DNA of 64,000 nt. Source: Dillenia suffruticosa (lineage: Eukaryota > Streptophyta > Magnoliopsida > Dilleniales > Dilleniaceae). The stretch lies in contig JAVTVX010000019.1 of NCBI GenBank assembly GCA_033439265.1, positions 1,185,501-1,249,500 of the forward strand, written 5' to 3'. The position numbers and the translations under genes are program-made. Shown here piece after piece: positions 48,361-59,526 of this stretch (the stretch's first letter is position 1; the number at the start of each line of letters is the position of its first letter). Below the pieces are notes generated by a model. The model was not told where the DNA came from. It did not search any database and saw nothing but the letters and a program-made list of their open reading frames with translations.

Positions 48361-49075
48361 TAGTGTGTTTAGTTAAGTTTATAATCTCTGCCAAATAGTT
48401 TATAAGATATTTGAGAGTTTATAAACTCATAAAATTTGTAAATTTGTTTGACGCTTCTTTAATCCTATTTTGTTTGTACGCCGTTCCTTTTTTTGATGTT
48501 CCAAAATATTCATAATTAATATTTCGAACCGTTCTAAATATTAAATTTCTTACCATATCTTTTTAAATCTAACTTATTTCATTTTTTTATTATTTCATAA
48601 ATTTTGGATGGACGAAAAAGAGACTTTTATTTTTCCTCTAACACAGTCTACCCTAAAAATAAGATTTTTGGAGGTAATAAACTCCTAAAAAAAGTATACC
48701 CCCATATTTTCTTTATGCATTTATAAATTGTTTTATTTTTATCCATAAATCAACTAAAATACTTTATTATTATTTCATTATCCCACTTTTATACTTCTCA
48801 TATCAATAAATAGCTATTCTCATGATCTTAATGGTATTGTGTCATTCTTAATCATTTCAATACTAAGAAGGGTTTACATGCACATATTCTTATCGGACAC
48901 AATAATAACTCATAAATTTACAAAATATATTATAGGCAGATAAATTTTATTTTATCTTAACAATTTAACAACGTATTTTAAAAATAAGATATATGAGTTT
49001 GTAAACTCCGAAAATATATTACAATCTTTAGGAGTTATAAGCTATTTAAAATAAATTTAGTCAAATTTTACGCAA
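48361..49075. mobile_element. Candidate MITE-like element with imperfect inverted ends
   Basis: The left end (TTTAGTTAAGTTTATAA...CAAATAGTTTATAAG...GAGTTTATAAACTCATA) is matched in inverted orientation by the right end (GAGTTTGTAAACTC...TTATAAGCTATTTAAAATAA...TTTAGTC). Interior is AT-rich and non-coding. Ends are degenerate and no target duplication was found. Confidence 0.4.
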
Positions 49076-49186
49076 AATTTATCAGGAATACTGAATTCTA
49101 AAATAAATTTGTCATTCTTTAACTTGTCCACAAACTTAATTAGTCTGGAATTGAAATTAGACTAGCGTCTCCGGTTTAGAAGACAA

Positions 49187-49318
49187 TTGGGCTATGAGTC
49201 TCTTAGTGATAACTCGAGTAGTAGACCCTTCTCACTTTCATTCTCTTTTTCTCGATTCAATTCTATTTGGTTACATCTCCTTGTACCCAAAAAAAAAAAA
49301 AAAAAATTTGGGCCATGA
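49187..49318 (+). mobile_element. Small tRNA-like SINE with target-site duplication, copy 4
   Basis: Body 49198-49307: GATAACTCGAGTAGTAGAC (A-box-like), TCGATTCAATTCT (B-box-like), CTTGTACCC and a run of about 18 A. Flanks TTGGGCTATGA (49187) and TTGGGCCATGA (49308) form an 11-bp near-perfect duplication. Confidence 0.6.
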
Positions 49319-49319
49319 T

Positions 49320-50480
49320 TCATTTCATTGATTCTGGTTTAACATATTGTAATTCCGGTGGTTAATGAAGTTTTATGATGATAAATAGCATTCCTTATTT
49401 TCACCCAAAATGTTTCCATGGTTTTTTCACATCATCAAAGGAAATTAGTACACTTGAAGGAATCTTGGAAAGGTCATGCCCCATGAGACAACAACTAGGT
49501 TCTGTCCAAAATTTGCCAAGTCAAGTTTAAAACAAATTTGACTTCTAGCAAATTGACCTGATCAAGTCACTCAAAGTTGGTCTACACCCTCTTGCAAGTT
49601 TAGGGTTTATGTTTGTTTCTTGTTCAAAATTGGATTGCCAAATCCAAAGAATTTCCCAAAATTTGTGATTGGGAAATGAATTCAAATTCCAGGCAAAGTC
49701 AAGAATTTCTCAAGATTTGTAATTGGGAAATGATTAAGAGCTCAATAGAAATACCAAGGGAAGACATCTAATTTAGACCTTCTTGTAAAGAGAATTGATG
49801 GTTTCTTGCTTGTGGTGCTCATAATTTTCAAACAAAAAGATATTTTCCCAAAATAAAAATGAAAAAAATATATATTAGTAACAAGGATTTGAATTTATGT
49901 GTTTCATAATGATAATAAGAACAAAAATATGATGCTTAAGACATAAAAAAATGTCTTGAGATGATTAAAATTATTGCAAAATCTTAATATTATTATCAAC
50001 AATTATTTTTGTTAAAAATATTATAAAAAGGGTTGAATGATTTTGTTGGTTAACCTTTGTCAAAAAAATATTAAAATATAAAAAATAAATCTAATCAATA
50101 ATCATATATTTTTAGAAAAATCTAAAATCTAATGTGTTTTTTTTTAATAAATAATATTACAGTGATCAAATGAATTAATGATTTAATGGACCAAGCTCAA
50201 CTCAACATAATTTATTTTTTTTATTTAATCCGAAAAATTTTAATCGATTCAAAATTATTTAAAGTTAAAATATTTTAATTTTATCGTAAGAATTATTTTG
50301 ACTTATTTGATTATAAATTCTTATAGTTAGGATAAATTTTAATATTTCTAAAAATTTAATTGTGTTTGTAATCTTTTCTGAATAAAGAAAATTTAGCATT
50401 TTTAATTAGAAAAAAAAATATTGAAATTCGTAATTGGAAAGCAAAATCAAAATATTAGAAAATCAAACTCTGTTCTTAAT
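49320..50480. other. AT-rich intergenic DNA
   Basis: A short direct repeat (TTCAAATTCCAGGCAAAGTCAA region with AATTTCCCAAAATTTGTGATTGG and AATTTCTCAAGATTTG) is the only structure noted near 49620-49730. No gene seen. Confidence 0.4.
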
Positions 50481-50519
50481 TCAAAAGTCAGGGTATTCGA
50501 CCACTTCTTCGAAATTTTG

Positions 50520-50963
50520 TTGATTTCAAATCTCTGTCTCGCTCTTGTCTCTCTCCCCCACTCTTTATGTATCTTTCTCTCTCCTCCTAAACGTCGCACC
50601 TGATAAAATCTTAGAGAGACAGAAGAGAGAGAGCATTCAATTACTTTTGAATCCCAGCGCAGTTCTCTTTCAAATTTCTCTATACACTAGAAACTTTAAT
50701 TTCGATTTGGGGCTTCAAATTCTCGAAGATCAAAATTCTAGGGTTTTCGTTCAACCCCATTTTTCGCGATCTCTCTGTCAATGTAAGTTTTTGTATCTTC
50801 CTTTAATTTTTTTTTGGGAAAAATGTTAATGTAAGGGTGCGAGGTTTTTAACCTTTTTTTGAGCTCTATCAATTAGGTGTTTTAATGGGTACATTTCCAT
50901 GGTTATGAAAAGCCCTTTGATGTTTATGTTGTCGTGTAATTGTTAGGGTTAGGGTTTGGTTAG
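50520..50963 (+). promoter_or_regulatory. 5'UTR exon and leader intron of the PP2A B' gene
   Basis: A CT/GA-rich leader (about 50520-50782) with TAGGGTTTTCG ends in GTCAAT before GTAAGTTT, a strong donor at 50783. A plausible acceptor (TTTGGTTAG, 50963) leaves 18 nt of leader before the ATG at 50982. The layout suits a constitutively expressed plant gene. Transcript boundaries are inferred. Confidence 0.5.
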
Positions 50964-50981
50964 AATTTTGTGCAAATAAAT

Positions 50982-53900
50982 ATGATTAAGCAGATACTCG
51001 GAAAATTACCTCGAAAACCTTCATCAAAAACATCACATATGAATGGTGAAGGGAATGGTAATAATCCATATTCATCTACAAATTCAAGTGGGGTTGGTTT
51101 GAACAATTCGAGAAATGGATTGGTTTCCGGGAAATTCTTGTATTCAGGTCCTGGTGTTTCTCGTGCCACAAATGGATCTGTTATGAATAAATCGAATCAT
51201 GGAAAGAAATCAGCGGCTGTAGTAGCTCCCCAAGTTGGTATTCCATTTAGCTCTTATGAAGCACTGCCGAGCTTTCGCGATGTTCCAAACTCGGAAAAGC
51301 AGAGTCTCTTCATTAGGAAGTTAAATATGTGTTGTGTTGTGTTTGATTTTAACGATGCTTCGAAGAATCTTAAAGAGAAGGATGTAAAGAGGCAGACATT
51401 GCTTGAGCTTGTAGAGTACATGTCATTGGTGAATTCGAAGTTCAATGAGGTTGCAATGCAGGAGATTACCAACATGGTAGCCTCAAATTTGTTTCGAACA
51501 TTTTCATCTTCAAATAATGAAAATAGGGTTCCGGACGCCTATGACCCTGAAGAGGAGGAACAGACTTTGGAGCCCGCATGGCCTCATCTCCAAATGGTGT
51601 ATGAATTTCTTTTGAGATTCGTTGCTTCACCAGAGACTGATGCCAAGGTTGCTAAAAGATATATTGACCATTCATTCGTGTTGAGATTGTTGGACCTTTT
51701 TGACTCAGAGGATCAGAGGGAGAGGGAGTACTTAAAGACAATTCTCCACCGTATTTATGGGAAGTTTATGGTGCACCGTCCTTTCATCAGGAAAGCCATT
51801 AATAATATCTTTTATCAGTTTATTTTTGAGACAGAGAAACACAATGGGATTGCAGAATTGCTCGAGATTTTGGGCAGTATAATCAATGGGTTTGCTCTTC
51901 CCTTGAAAGAAGAGCACAAACTGTTTCTTGTCCGAGCTCTGATCCCTCTTCACAAGCCTAAATGTGCCTCACTCTACCACCAGCAACTTTCATACTGCAT
52001 CACCCAGTTTGTAGAAAAAGATTTCAAGCTTGCAGACGCAGTGATTCGAGGTATATTAAAGTATTGGCCCATAACTAATAGTTCAAAGGAAGTTATGTTT
52101 CTTGGTGAGTTGGAGGAAGTTCTAGAAGCCACTCAAGCAGCAGAGTTCCAAAGATGTATGGTTCCTTTATTCCGTCAGATCAGCCGCTGTCTCAACAGCT
52201 CTCATTTTCAGGTATAGAGATTCAGAATTGAATATTCTATGTGAGCCTTGTTGTATTTACTGCATAATTCTGGTGGTTATATGCATATTTGTTCGAGTGG
52301 GATCTATTTCATGCCCTCTAGTTCTACACGGTAGGGGAGGATATACTATCATTATCTATTTCATCTTTTACATCTTTTACTGTAGCTTTTGTGGTGCTTT
52401 TCTAATTGATAGAATTTTTTTCCTTCTCTAGTTCCATAGATTACATATTTGAAATCTATAATATTTAGTTTCTTGCATGGCATGTTTCATGATTAAGGGA
52501 TTTAATAGCTGGCGTTTTAATCATTGTGGTTCTCTCCTAAGATCTTATTTGCTATATGACTAATATCAAATCTTGCCTTTGATCAACAAAAGGTGAAAGT
52601 CCACCAGTTCTCATATTCCTTGAAATAAGCAAATTTGTTGCTTGCATGAAAGTGCTTTTGATACAGGGTGCACTTGCATGCAATTTACATGTCCATTTAA
52701 CTTTGGCATGGTTTAAATACTTATTTATACTATTTGTAAATTTCTAGAAATTTCACTGTTTTATTATGGTTTTAAGTTCAAAATATGTATGAGAGAACTA
52801 GACTAGGGAAAAATGATCAACACTTTTGTGTGATCGTAGGAGTGAGTACATTTTAGATCGCCACAGTTGAAGTTTGGCCTTTAAGACACCAACAAATAGG
52901 AGTGTGCCGTTCACATTTCTCAGGGAAGTTATTTACTTGTCTTCTTCAATGTAACCTGGGCTCCATGGATCATAACTGATTGTTGTGGTCTCTCTTGGCA
53001 AATTTATGGTTCCTTCGTCCACCCATACGTTAGTACACACGTATCAAGAATGGCATTATGTATTGAATGCAATCAAGTGCATCTCGACCCCAATTGTATA
53101 TGATGGGGGGAAAGTTACACATAACATATCTAGGCATCATTGATTTTAATAAAAGAACAGAGAGGCATGAATAGCATATGATAATCTGTAGCCAATTGAT
53201 TTTAATAAAAGAAATGAGAGGCATGAATAGCATAAGATAATCTGTAGCCAATTGAGATATCTATTGTTCCTGCAACCGAGAAGCACCCTGTTGAAGCAGT
53301 ACCGAAGGAATTCTTGCTTTCCTGGTTCCCAAATATAGTAGTCATAAGGTGCAATTCTTGTGGTTACTGTATGGGTGATGATTTGTGCTGGCTTGTTCTG
53401 TATGAATTGTGTTGTGAGGTTGGTATAAATACAATACAAAGACAACATAGTTGATTTCTGTGTGAAAAGCCTGGACTCAAACGGAACACCTTCATCCTGC
53501 AAATCACTCAAGATGACATGTATAACACATTGCATCAAACTCTTCCTGGAAACATATTGCATCAGGGTAACAGGGCTCGATAAGACATGAAATAACTCAC
53601 TTGATGTGATTATGAAAATTACTGTACTTTTGAAGCTGTTTTCCTACATATTATAATTTGATGCTTTGTGGCCAAACAACACTGCTTATACAAAAAAGTA
53701 TTAAATATTTTGGCTAAATAACATGAAAAAGATATTTCACAACTTGATTGTTTTCCTTATAATCATGCTGACATGGCTTCTACATGAAAACTGTATTATG
53801 AAAAACATGTTGTCTTTGATCATTACGTATTAATCAATATTTGATTGATTGGTCTAAGATTATCGACAAAAAAGATTTGTCTATGAAAAACATGTTAAGG

Positions 53901-54626
53901 ATTATGATGTGCTGATCTCATGTTTGTTCTAGGATCATTTGACATTCTGCAAGTGCAGTTTTCAATATTCCCAGCCTAAGTAATTATGCTTGTGAAATTC
54001 CAAAATTCTTGTATTTAACTTGTAAAAAGAAAAAAATTTGAACAATCATTTACCATACTCTAGGGAATGGGACACTTGGTTGCTATTAGTCTGTAAGGAA
54101 GAATAGTTGAATTATTTTGCTTACTAGGAAGTAGAGCCAAATCCTACTTCTAATCTTATCTCTTTTTTATTTATTTATCTTTTATCTCCTTGATTTTTGT
54201 GCAGTTCTGAGCCTTCTGATCCTCTAAACATTAGATTTTCTCTCTGAGCAGGTTGCGGAACGAGCGTTGTTCCTCTGGAACAATGAGCACATCAAAAATC
54301 TGATCATACAAAACAGAAAAGTGATACTACCCATAATTTTCCCTGCATTGGAGAGAAATACCAGGTCCCATTGGAACCATGCTGTTCAAAGCTTGACTCT
54401 GAATGTCAAGAAAATATTTTCTGATGCTGATCAATCTTTGGTTGATGAATGCTTGGTCCAATTTCAAGCAAATGAAGCCAAGGTGACAGACACTCAGCAG
54501 AAAAGGGAATCAACCTGGAAGCGGTTGGAAGAAATAGCCGCTTCGAAGTCGGTAACCAATGAGGCTGTATTGGTCTCGAGGTTTGCTTCATCTGTCGTCA
54601 TTCCTTCTAGCAACTCAAATCCTTGA
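50982..54626 (+). CDS. Protein phosphatase 2A regulatory subunit B' (B56 family)
   Basis: Two coding exons, 50982-52211 (410 codons) and 54252-54626 (124 codons plus TGA), phase 0, total 534 residues. I chose ATG 50982 because [14 protein letters not shown] is the conserved B' start of the gamma/zeta/theta group; a non-ATG extension 12 nt upstream is not used. A Ser/Gly/Asn-rich tail (20-85) precedes the B56 HEAT-like domain (about 90-500): [102 protein letters not shown], and in exon 2 [10 protein letters not shown] and [12 protein letters not shown]. It selects substrates for the PP2A core enzyme and typically acts in the cytosol and nucleus. Nothing is disabled. The 2.04-kb intron contains a small tandem duplication. 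Confidence 0.95.
53141..53252. repeat. 56-bp tandem duplication in the PP2A B' intron
   Basis: Two nearly identical units starting TGATTTTAATAAAAGAA and including GAGAGGCATGAATAGCATA and AATCTGTAGCCAA, offset by 56 bp (53141 and 53197). Confidence 0.85.
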
Positions 54627-54629
54627 ACA

Positions 54630-56700
54630 TATATGTGGTCAGTCGAGAAATTTGTTGTGTGACACAGTTGGGGACTCAGCTGATGAAGCTTAGGGATTGT
54701 GCTTTCCCTTCCTGTTAATTTTCTCCTGTTAAAACTCTTATCCTCTGAGCCAGAGAGTTGAACACGGAGTTTTGTGGATATAAGGCCGATCGTTTTCCAT
54801 TTTCCTTTCTTTTTTCTTGCCCTCTTGCCTTGTTCTCTTTTAAATTCTCAGCCATGGAGGATGAGACATGTGTATCATAAGAATTTAATCGTAGGGGTAC
54901 TGTTTCTTTAGATCTTCTTTTACCACCTAATATTTATTGTCTAACTATGCAATAGAGATTGTTATTTTTGGTGTTTCAATTATGGACATTTAGTTTGTCT
55001 GTGGGCATATCATTAGGACTAGCAATTGGGCCACGCTAGCCCGAGCTTGGCCTATTTTGATGGGCCGAGCTTGGCTCATTTTTGGCTCTGGCCAAGCTTG
55101 GGTCCATTATTTAGGTCCATTTTAATTATGGACCGAGTCTGGATACAAGAGGTCTTAACCCGCTGTAGGCTCGGCTCATTTACCTATTCACATAAACATG
55201 TTTTATTATTATTGTTATTATTATTATTATTATTAATGTCTTGGTCATCTTAGCACCGTGGCAAGTGCCTGCCAAAATAGGCCTATGATGGAAATAGTGC
55301 CAATGAAAGTACATTTCTTATCGATGTGTGTTCCTTCAATAGCTTTATGAGGAACCCTAAAGTCTAACCCAATGCTCTTTCAGAAGCGATTGTCTCCCTT
55401 TCCTTGTCTCTTCCCCTTCCTTGATTTCTTTGAGCGAAAAACACTTTGGGTTGCTTAAGAATAGCATTCTTAGTCTGTTAAGCCATGGTTGGGAGATGGA
55501 GGTTGGAGAAATGGCAAAAGAGAAACTCTAAATCCTAATTTTCTCTCTTGAGTTGTAAGGTTAGAGTGGCCGCATGTTTTAATTTATTTCAGCAACCTTT
55601 CGTTTGTCTTTTCGAACTTCCTTCTTACCGATTATCCATCTCTAACTTAACCTCTGCTCCGCTCCATCCTTCATCACCAACCATAGAGCACTGAGAGAGA
55701 AAGAGGGGAGTTATTGATTGTCTAAAATTTGGGTTTTCAAATTTTTATCTAACTGTATTTCGATCTAATCGAATCTATGGTTAATCTATAGAATATATAG
55801 CAAAAATTAAAAGAAAAAGTAAAAACAAATCTGGTTTATAGTGGTTCGACTTGTGTCTATATCCACTCTTCCAACCAAGTAAGCTGGATCTAACAATCTA
55901 CTAGTTTTCACTATAGTCCAAAACAACAATATACATCCACTTATCGACTTCTAATTTTCACACCGTAAAGATTGTTTCATTCAACAATGGAAGACAACTC
56001 ACATAAAAGGTTTAATTAAAAGATTACAAAATAAATGAAAATTTGACAGCAGACTCTTGATTTCTTGGTATTATGAAGTCTCAGAGATTGTTATTCAGCC
56101 ACTATTGTTCTCTATTGAAACCTGCTGAATTACTACTTCATTTGATACAAGTGAATCTCAACACACTGCAATAAAAAATTCTCAAAGTTGCTCAACAACT
56201 ATCTCGAAAAATAGATTTTAAATCTTCATGAATTTTGATATTTACCAACAGTAAATAATTTTCTTCTAAAATTTAAACACTCTTTATCGTATTCAAGAAC
56301 TGTTTTGATTATATTCAACTGATTGCTCTTCTATAAAATTCGAAAACGACTCCAGAAATTCAGTCCCAATTTTGAATTTTTCAGAACAAATAGCTGACTT
56401 TGTCCAATTATTTCTCCACCAAAATTTCAAAATAATTGTACCACGAATCATCATATCTGTTGTTTAACTATAGTATTATAATATAGAATAATTAAATCCA
56501 CAAGTTTAAATCCAGTGGTGAAGATATCGAAAGCAAAATACCCATTGAAAACCATTTTTTGAAAATAATTCTGCTATGTAAAATAGATAACCAACTAACT
56601 TTCAGCTGATTTTTCTCCAACATATCCGCAAGATATTTGTACTGTAAATACTTGAAATTAAAGTTTCACACATTTTTTTTGAAATATAAATTTTAGTTTT
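54630..56700. other. PP2A B' 3'UTR and intergenic DNA
   Basis: The 3'UTR probably ends before about 54960. The sequence then includes a GC-richer patch with GGCCGAGCTTGGCTC-type motifs (55040-55110) and (TTA)n at about 55204-55234. No gene seen. Confidence 0.45.
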
Positions 56701-56723
56701 TGAAATACTTCAACACATAAGAA

Positions 56724-57235
56724 AATATGGTTATCTAAATATACCCAAATGATCACACTACAACACTTAAAAAAAATTTTAAGTAGTGGAATATGAATTG
56801 TTTTCATATTGTAAAATCTTTTATATACATTTAGGGTCAATTATAGGTTAAGTATAATACGCAAACTACACTTATCTTGCTGGCTGGGTTTTCAACAAAT
56901 ATAAAAAAAATGTTGCTTTTATGATCAAAATAAATTTTACTTCTATGGCCGATTCTATGACTGGGACTTTTCTTGAACAAAAGTTATCTATTGAATAAAA
57001 AATCTATACACTAAAGAAATTGGTTAGAGTAACGTGTGAAAATTTGTTATTATCAAAATTAAAGAGACAACAATTTTCTTAATATGGTTATCTAAATATA
57101 CCCAAATGATCACACTACAACACTTAAAAAAAATTTTAAGTAGTGGAATATGAATTGTTTTCATATTGTAAAATCTTTTATATACATTTAGGGTCAATTA
57201 TAGGTTAAGTATAATACGCAAACTACACTTATCTT
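56724..57235. repeat. 155-bp direct duplication, 357 bp apart
   Basis: 56724-56878 and 57081-57235 are identical or nearly so by eye (AATATGGTTATCTAAATATA ... ACTACACTTATCTT). Between them is unrelated AT-rich sequence. The near identity points to a recent event. Confidence 0.9.
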
Positions 57236-57239
57236 ATAC

Positions 57240-57849
57240 CTTTTGTTTTTGTGAACCGAATAGCAGCACTTTCAAAACCATTCGTTACTCCACCGTCCTC
57301 ATCATTGTTGGAGAATGAAAGTAATTGTCGATGAAGATCAATCCAGGGTTGAAAATGTCGGATCTGTTGGTTGATCAGAATGATTTCTCCACAATTACTT
57401 ACCATGAATCTCTCATTCTCTCTCTCTCTCGTTTTTTTGAGTTTGAAGATTTGAGCTCGAGTTTGGCTCGAAATGAGTCAAGTCTCTTTTAATTTTGTGG
57501 GTTGAATTCAAATTTTGATTTTTAAAATTGTCTCGAATCGGGTTCGAGTTTAGATCCAGAGAATTTTAAACGATCGAGCTTGAGTTTTACAAAGTCGGAC
57601 TCAAAAAGCTTACATAACATGGGACTTGAAGCTAAGCCACACAACTTGTACAGGGTGTACCATACTGGCATGTTACTTTGGTTTGGAATTAATTGGGAAA
57701 AATAGAAAAAGTGAAAAAGAAAAAGCAGTACTAATATATTACTTTCCTTTGAACAATCTTCTCAACCCCGCAGTTGCGAAGGCCAAGTGCAATTGACTGC
57801 ATCCTTTTGCACCTTGTTGCCATTAGTGATTCTGCGCACCCACAAATCC

Positions 57850-57881
<32 letters not shown>

Positions 57882-58500
57882 AGTATGTACGTATTCTCAA
57901 AAACTCAAGAGCTTCCTTTTACACTATTTTGAAAACTAAGAACTCAATCCTATGAATACATGAAATATCATCAATTTTGTGAATCTAGTGGTAGAATATT
58001 AAATTTTTTTAAATAAAATCTCAACTTGAAATTTAAAAATGAAAAAATAAATATTAAGAGAGTTAGCCTTCTAAATTGAATTCTATATATGTTTGATCAG
58101 AATTAGTTAGATTTTTAAATATCGATAACATTCTTAAATTGAGTTTAATAATTATTCAAATTGGATTTGTTAGGTTTCAAATAATATGTTTATGATGTTT
58201 ATAAGAATTTTGTAAAAGTTATACTCGATAATAGTTGTAAGTACAGTTTGCACGATTATATATACAAAATTTTACTATTAATTTGTTTTTGGTTTTATTT
58301 TTATTATTATTATTTTGTAATGTGCTTCAACCCCATTAATTAAAAAAAAAAAAAGATCACAATAATAAACTCAGCTTATTTATTGCAAATAAAAAATTCA
58401 TAAAAATACAGACAGGAAAAGTACAGATTAACACTATATTTGGCCGGGTCGGGAAATTTCAACGGGCTTGGACGGAAGAGGGCAACTTAGTCATTTCACA
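57240..58500. other. Intergenic DNA with a (TATG)n microsatellite
   Basis: A tetranucleotide TATG run is at 57857-57891. A GAGCTCGAGTTTGGCTCG-type phrase at about 57450 resembles the phrase near 55050. No gene seen. Confidence 0.5.
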
Positions 58501-58518
58501 CGTCCAAAAATGCCTCAT

Positions 58519-58950
58519 CTAGTCATCGCCGTAAGCCCTGAAACAATATCTCTCCTGGTAAGGGCCATTGAAATAGAGATCAGCTTCAAACCATTTCGGG
58601 TACCGAACAAGGTCACCGGCAACGAACCTCATGAACCGGTCACCCTTTCCTCCTTCAGGCACGACCCTCACCTCGCCTTCTTCGATGTACACCAGTTGAT
58701 CCACGTGCCAGTCCCACGGTAACTTACACTTGCCGGTTTTCCAAATCGACCACCTTGATACCCCCAGCTCTTCTAGCCTCTTCGGAGAAACCTTTTTCTC
58801 CACTCTCACGTTGTACAGTTCTTCAAGAGGTTTCCTGTCGATTCTCATCGATGATGTCATGAATCGCTTGTTTCGGATGATAGAAGGTTTGTTTGGGTTT
58901 CGATTGATTCGGAAAGAGATTAAGGTTGGTGATGTGAGTGAGTGTGCCAT
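58519..58950 (-). CDS. Small cupin-fold protein (RmlC-like, cupin_3/DUF861 type)
   Basis: A single uninterrupted exon of 143 residues. The N-terminal 33 residues (MAHSLTSPTLISFRINRNPN and on) are basic and hydroxylated with no acidic residue, consistent with an organellar transit peptide; an alternative start at Met31 is possible. The cupin domain covers about residues 65-138: WSIWKTGKCKLPWDWHVDQL, VYIEEGEVRVVPEGG, FVAGDLVRYPKWFEADLYF, YQERYCFRAYG. The C-x-L-P-W and E-G-x-V-x-V-x-P-x-G-G and G-D-L-V-x-Y/F-P elements are those of the plant RmlC-like cupins related to At4g10300 and of the ureidoglycine-aminohydrolase type cupin domain. The reaction is not known for this subfamily. The gene is intronless. 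The 3' end is beside AT-rich DNA. Confidence 0.88.
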   Translation of the reverse strand: MAHSLTSPTLISFRINRNPNKPSIIRNKRFMTSSMRIDRKPLEELYNVRVEKKVSPKRLEELGVSRWSIWKTGKCKLPWDWHVDQLVYIEEGEVRVVPEGGKGDRFMRFVAGDLVRYPKWFEADLYFNGPYQERYCFRAYGDD

Positions 58951-59039
58951 TTTTTTTGGGGGAGGGGGTTGGGGGACAGAGAGAGATATTTGGCAAAACC
59001 CGTGGGCGTGAGTTTAGGGTTTTATGATTTGAAGGTTTT

Positions 59040-59520
59040 TATTTTAACGAGAAAGTACAATTTACCCCTGTAGTTTGCAAATATTAGAAAGTTGCCTATT
59101 GAGTTTTGAAAACGGGCAAAAAGTCTCTTCTAGTTTGTGAAAGAGACAAGTTACTCCACCACACCCACAGGCCACACCAACATTTGCAATTTGCGCCTTA
59201 TGACAAAAATAAAATATAGGAAAACACAAAATTCATGTGTTTCAAACTTTAAATAAAAAGCCACTTTGTTTTTTCTTTACCCTATGGCCCTTGAATTTAG
59301 GGCAAATTTCCAACTGAGAGGTATTGAAGATGAGTTTTATTCCACAGATGATAGATCTGTTGACTTGAACGGGCTAACTAGCTATCAAGTGATCTTGATC
59401 GATTATAATTGTAAAAAGTCATAGGAAGATACTCCGACAGGGGAAATTCTAACACTCAAGTCAGATAGCGGTCATGGGTTATGGGTTCGGAGAGTCTCAA
59501 GTCTTGCAATAATGGACTTT
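59040..59520. other. Intergenic DNA between cupin gene and gypsy element
   Basis: Contains phrases such as TTTACCCCTGTAGTTTGC, a common dispersed repeat of plant genomes, but no clear LTR end or gene. The 3' LTR expected for the gypsy element is not recognised here. Confidence 0.4.
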
Positions 59521-59526
59521 TGAGCC

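Noticed and set aside
50970..50981. GTG start four codons upstream of the PP2A B' ATG
   Set aside because: GTG is not a normal plant start; the ATG gives the conserved family N-terminus.
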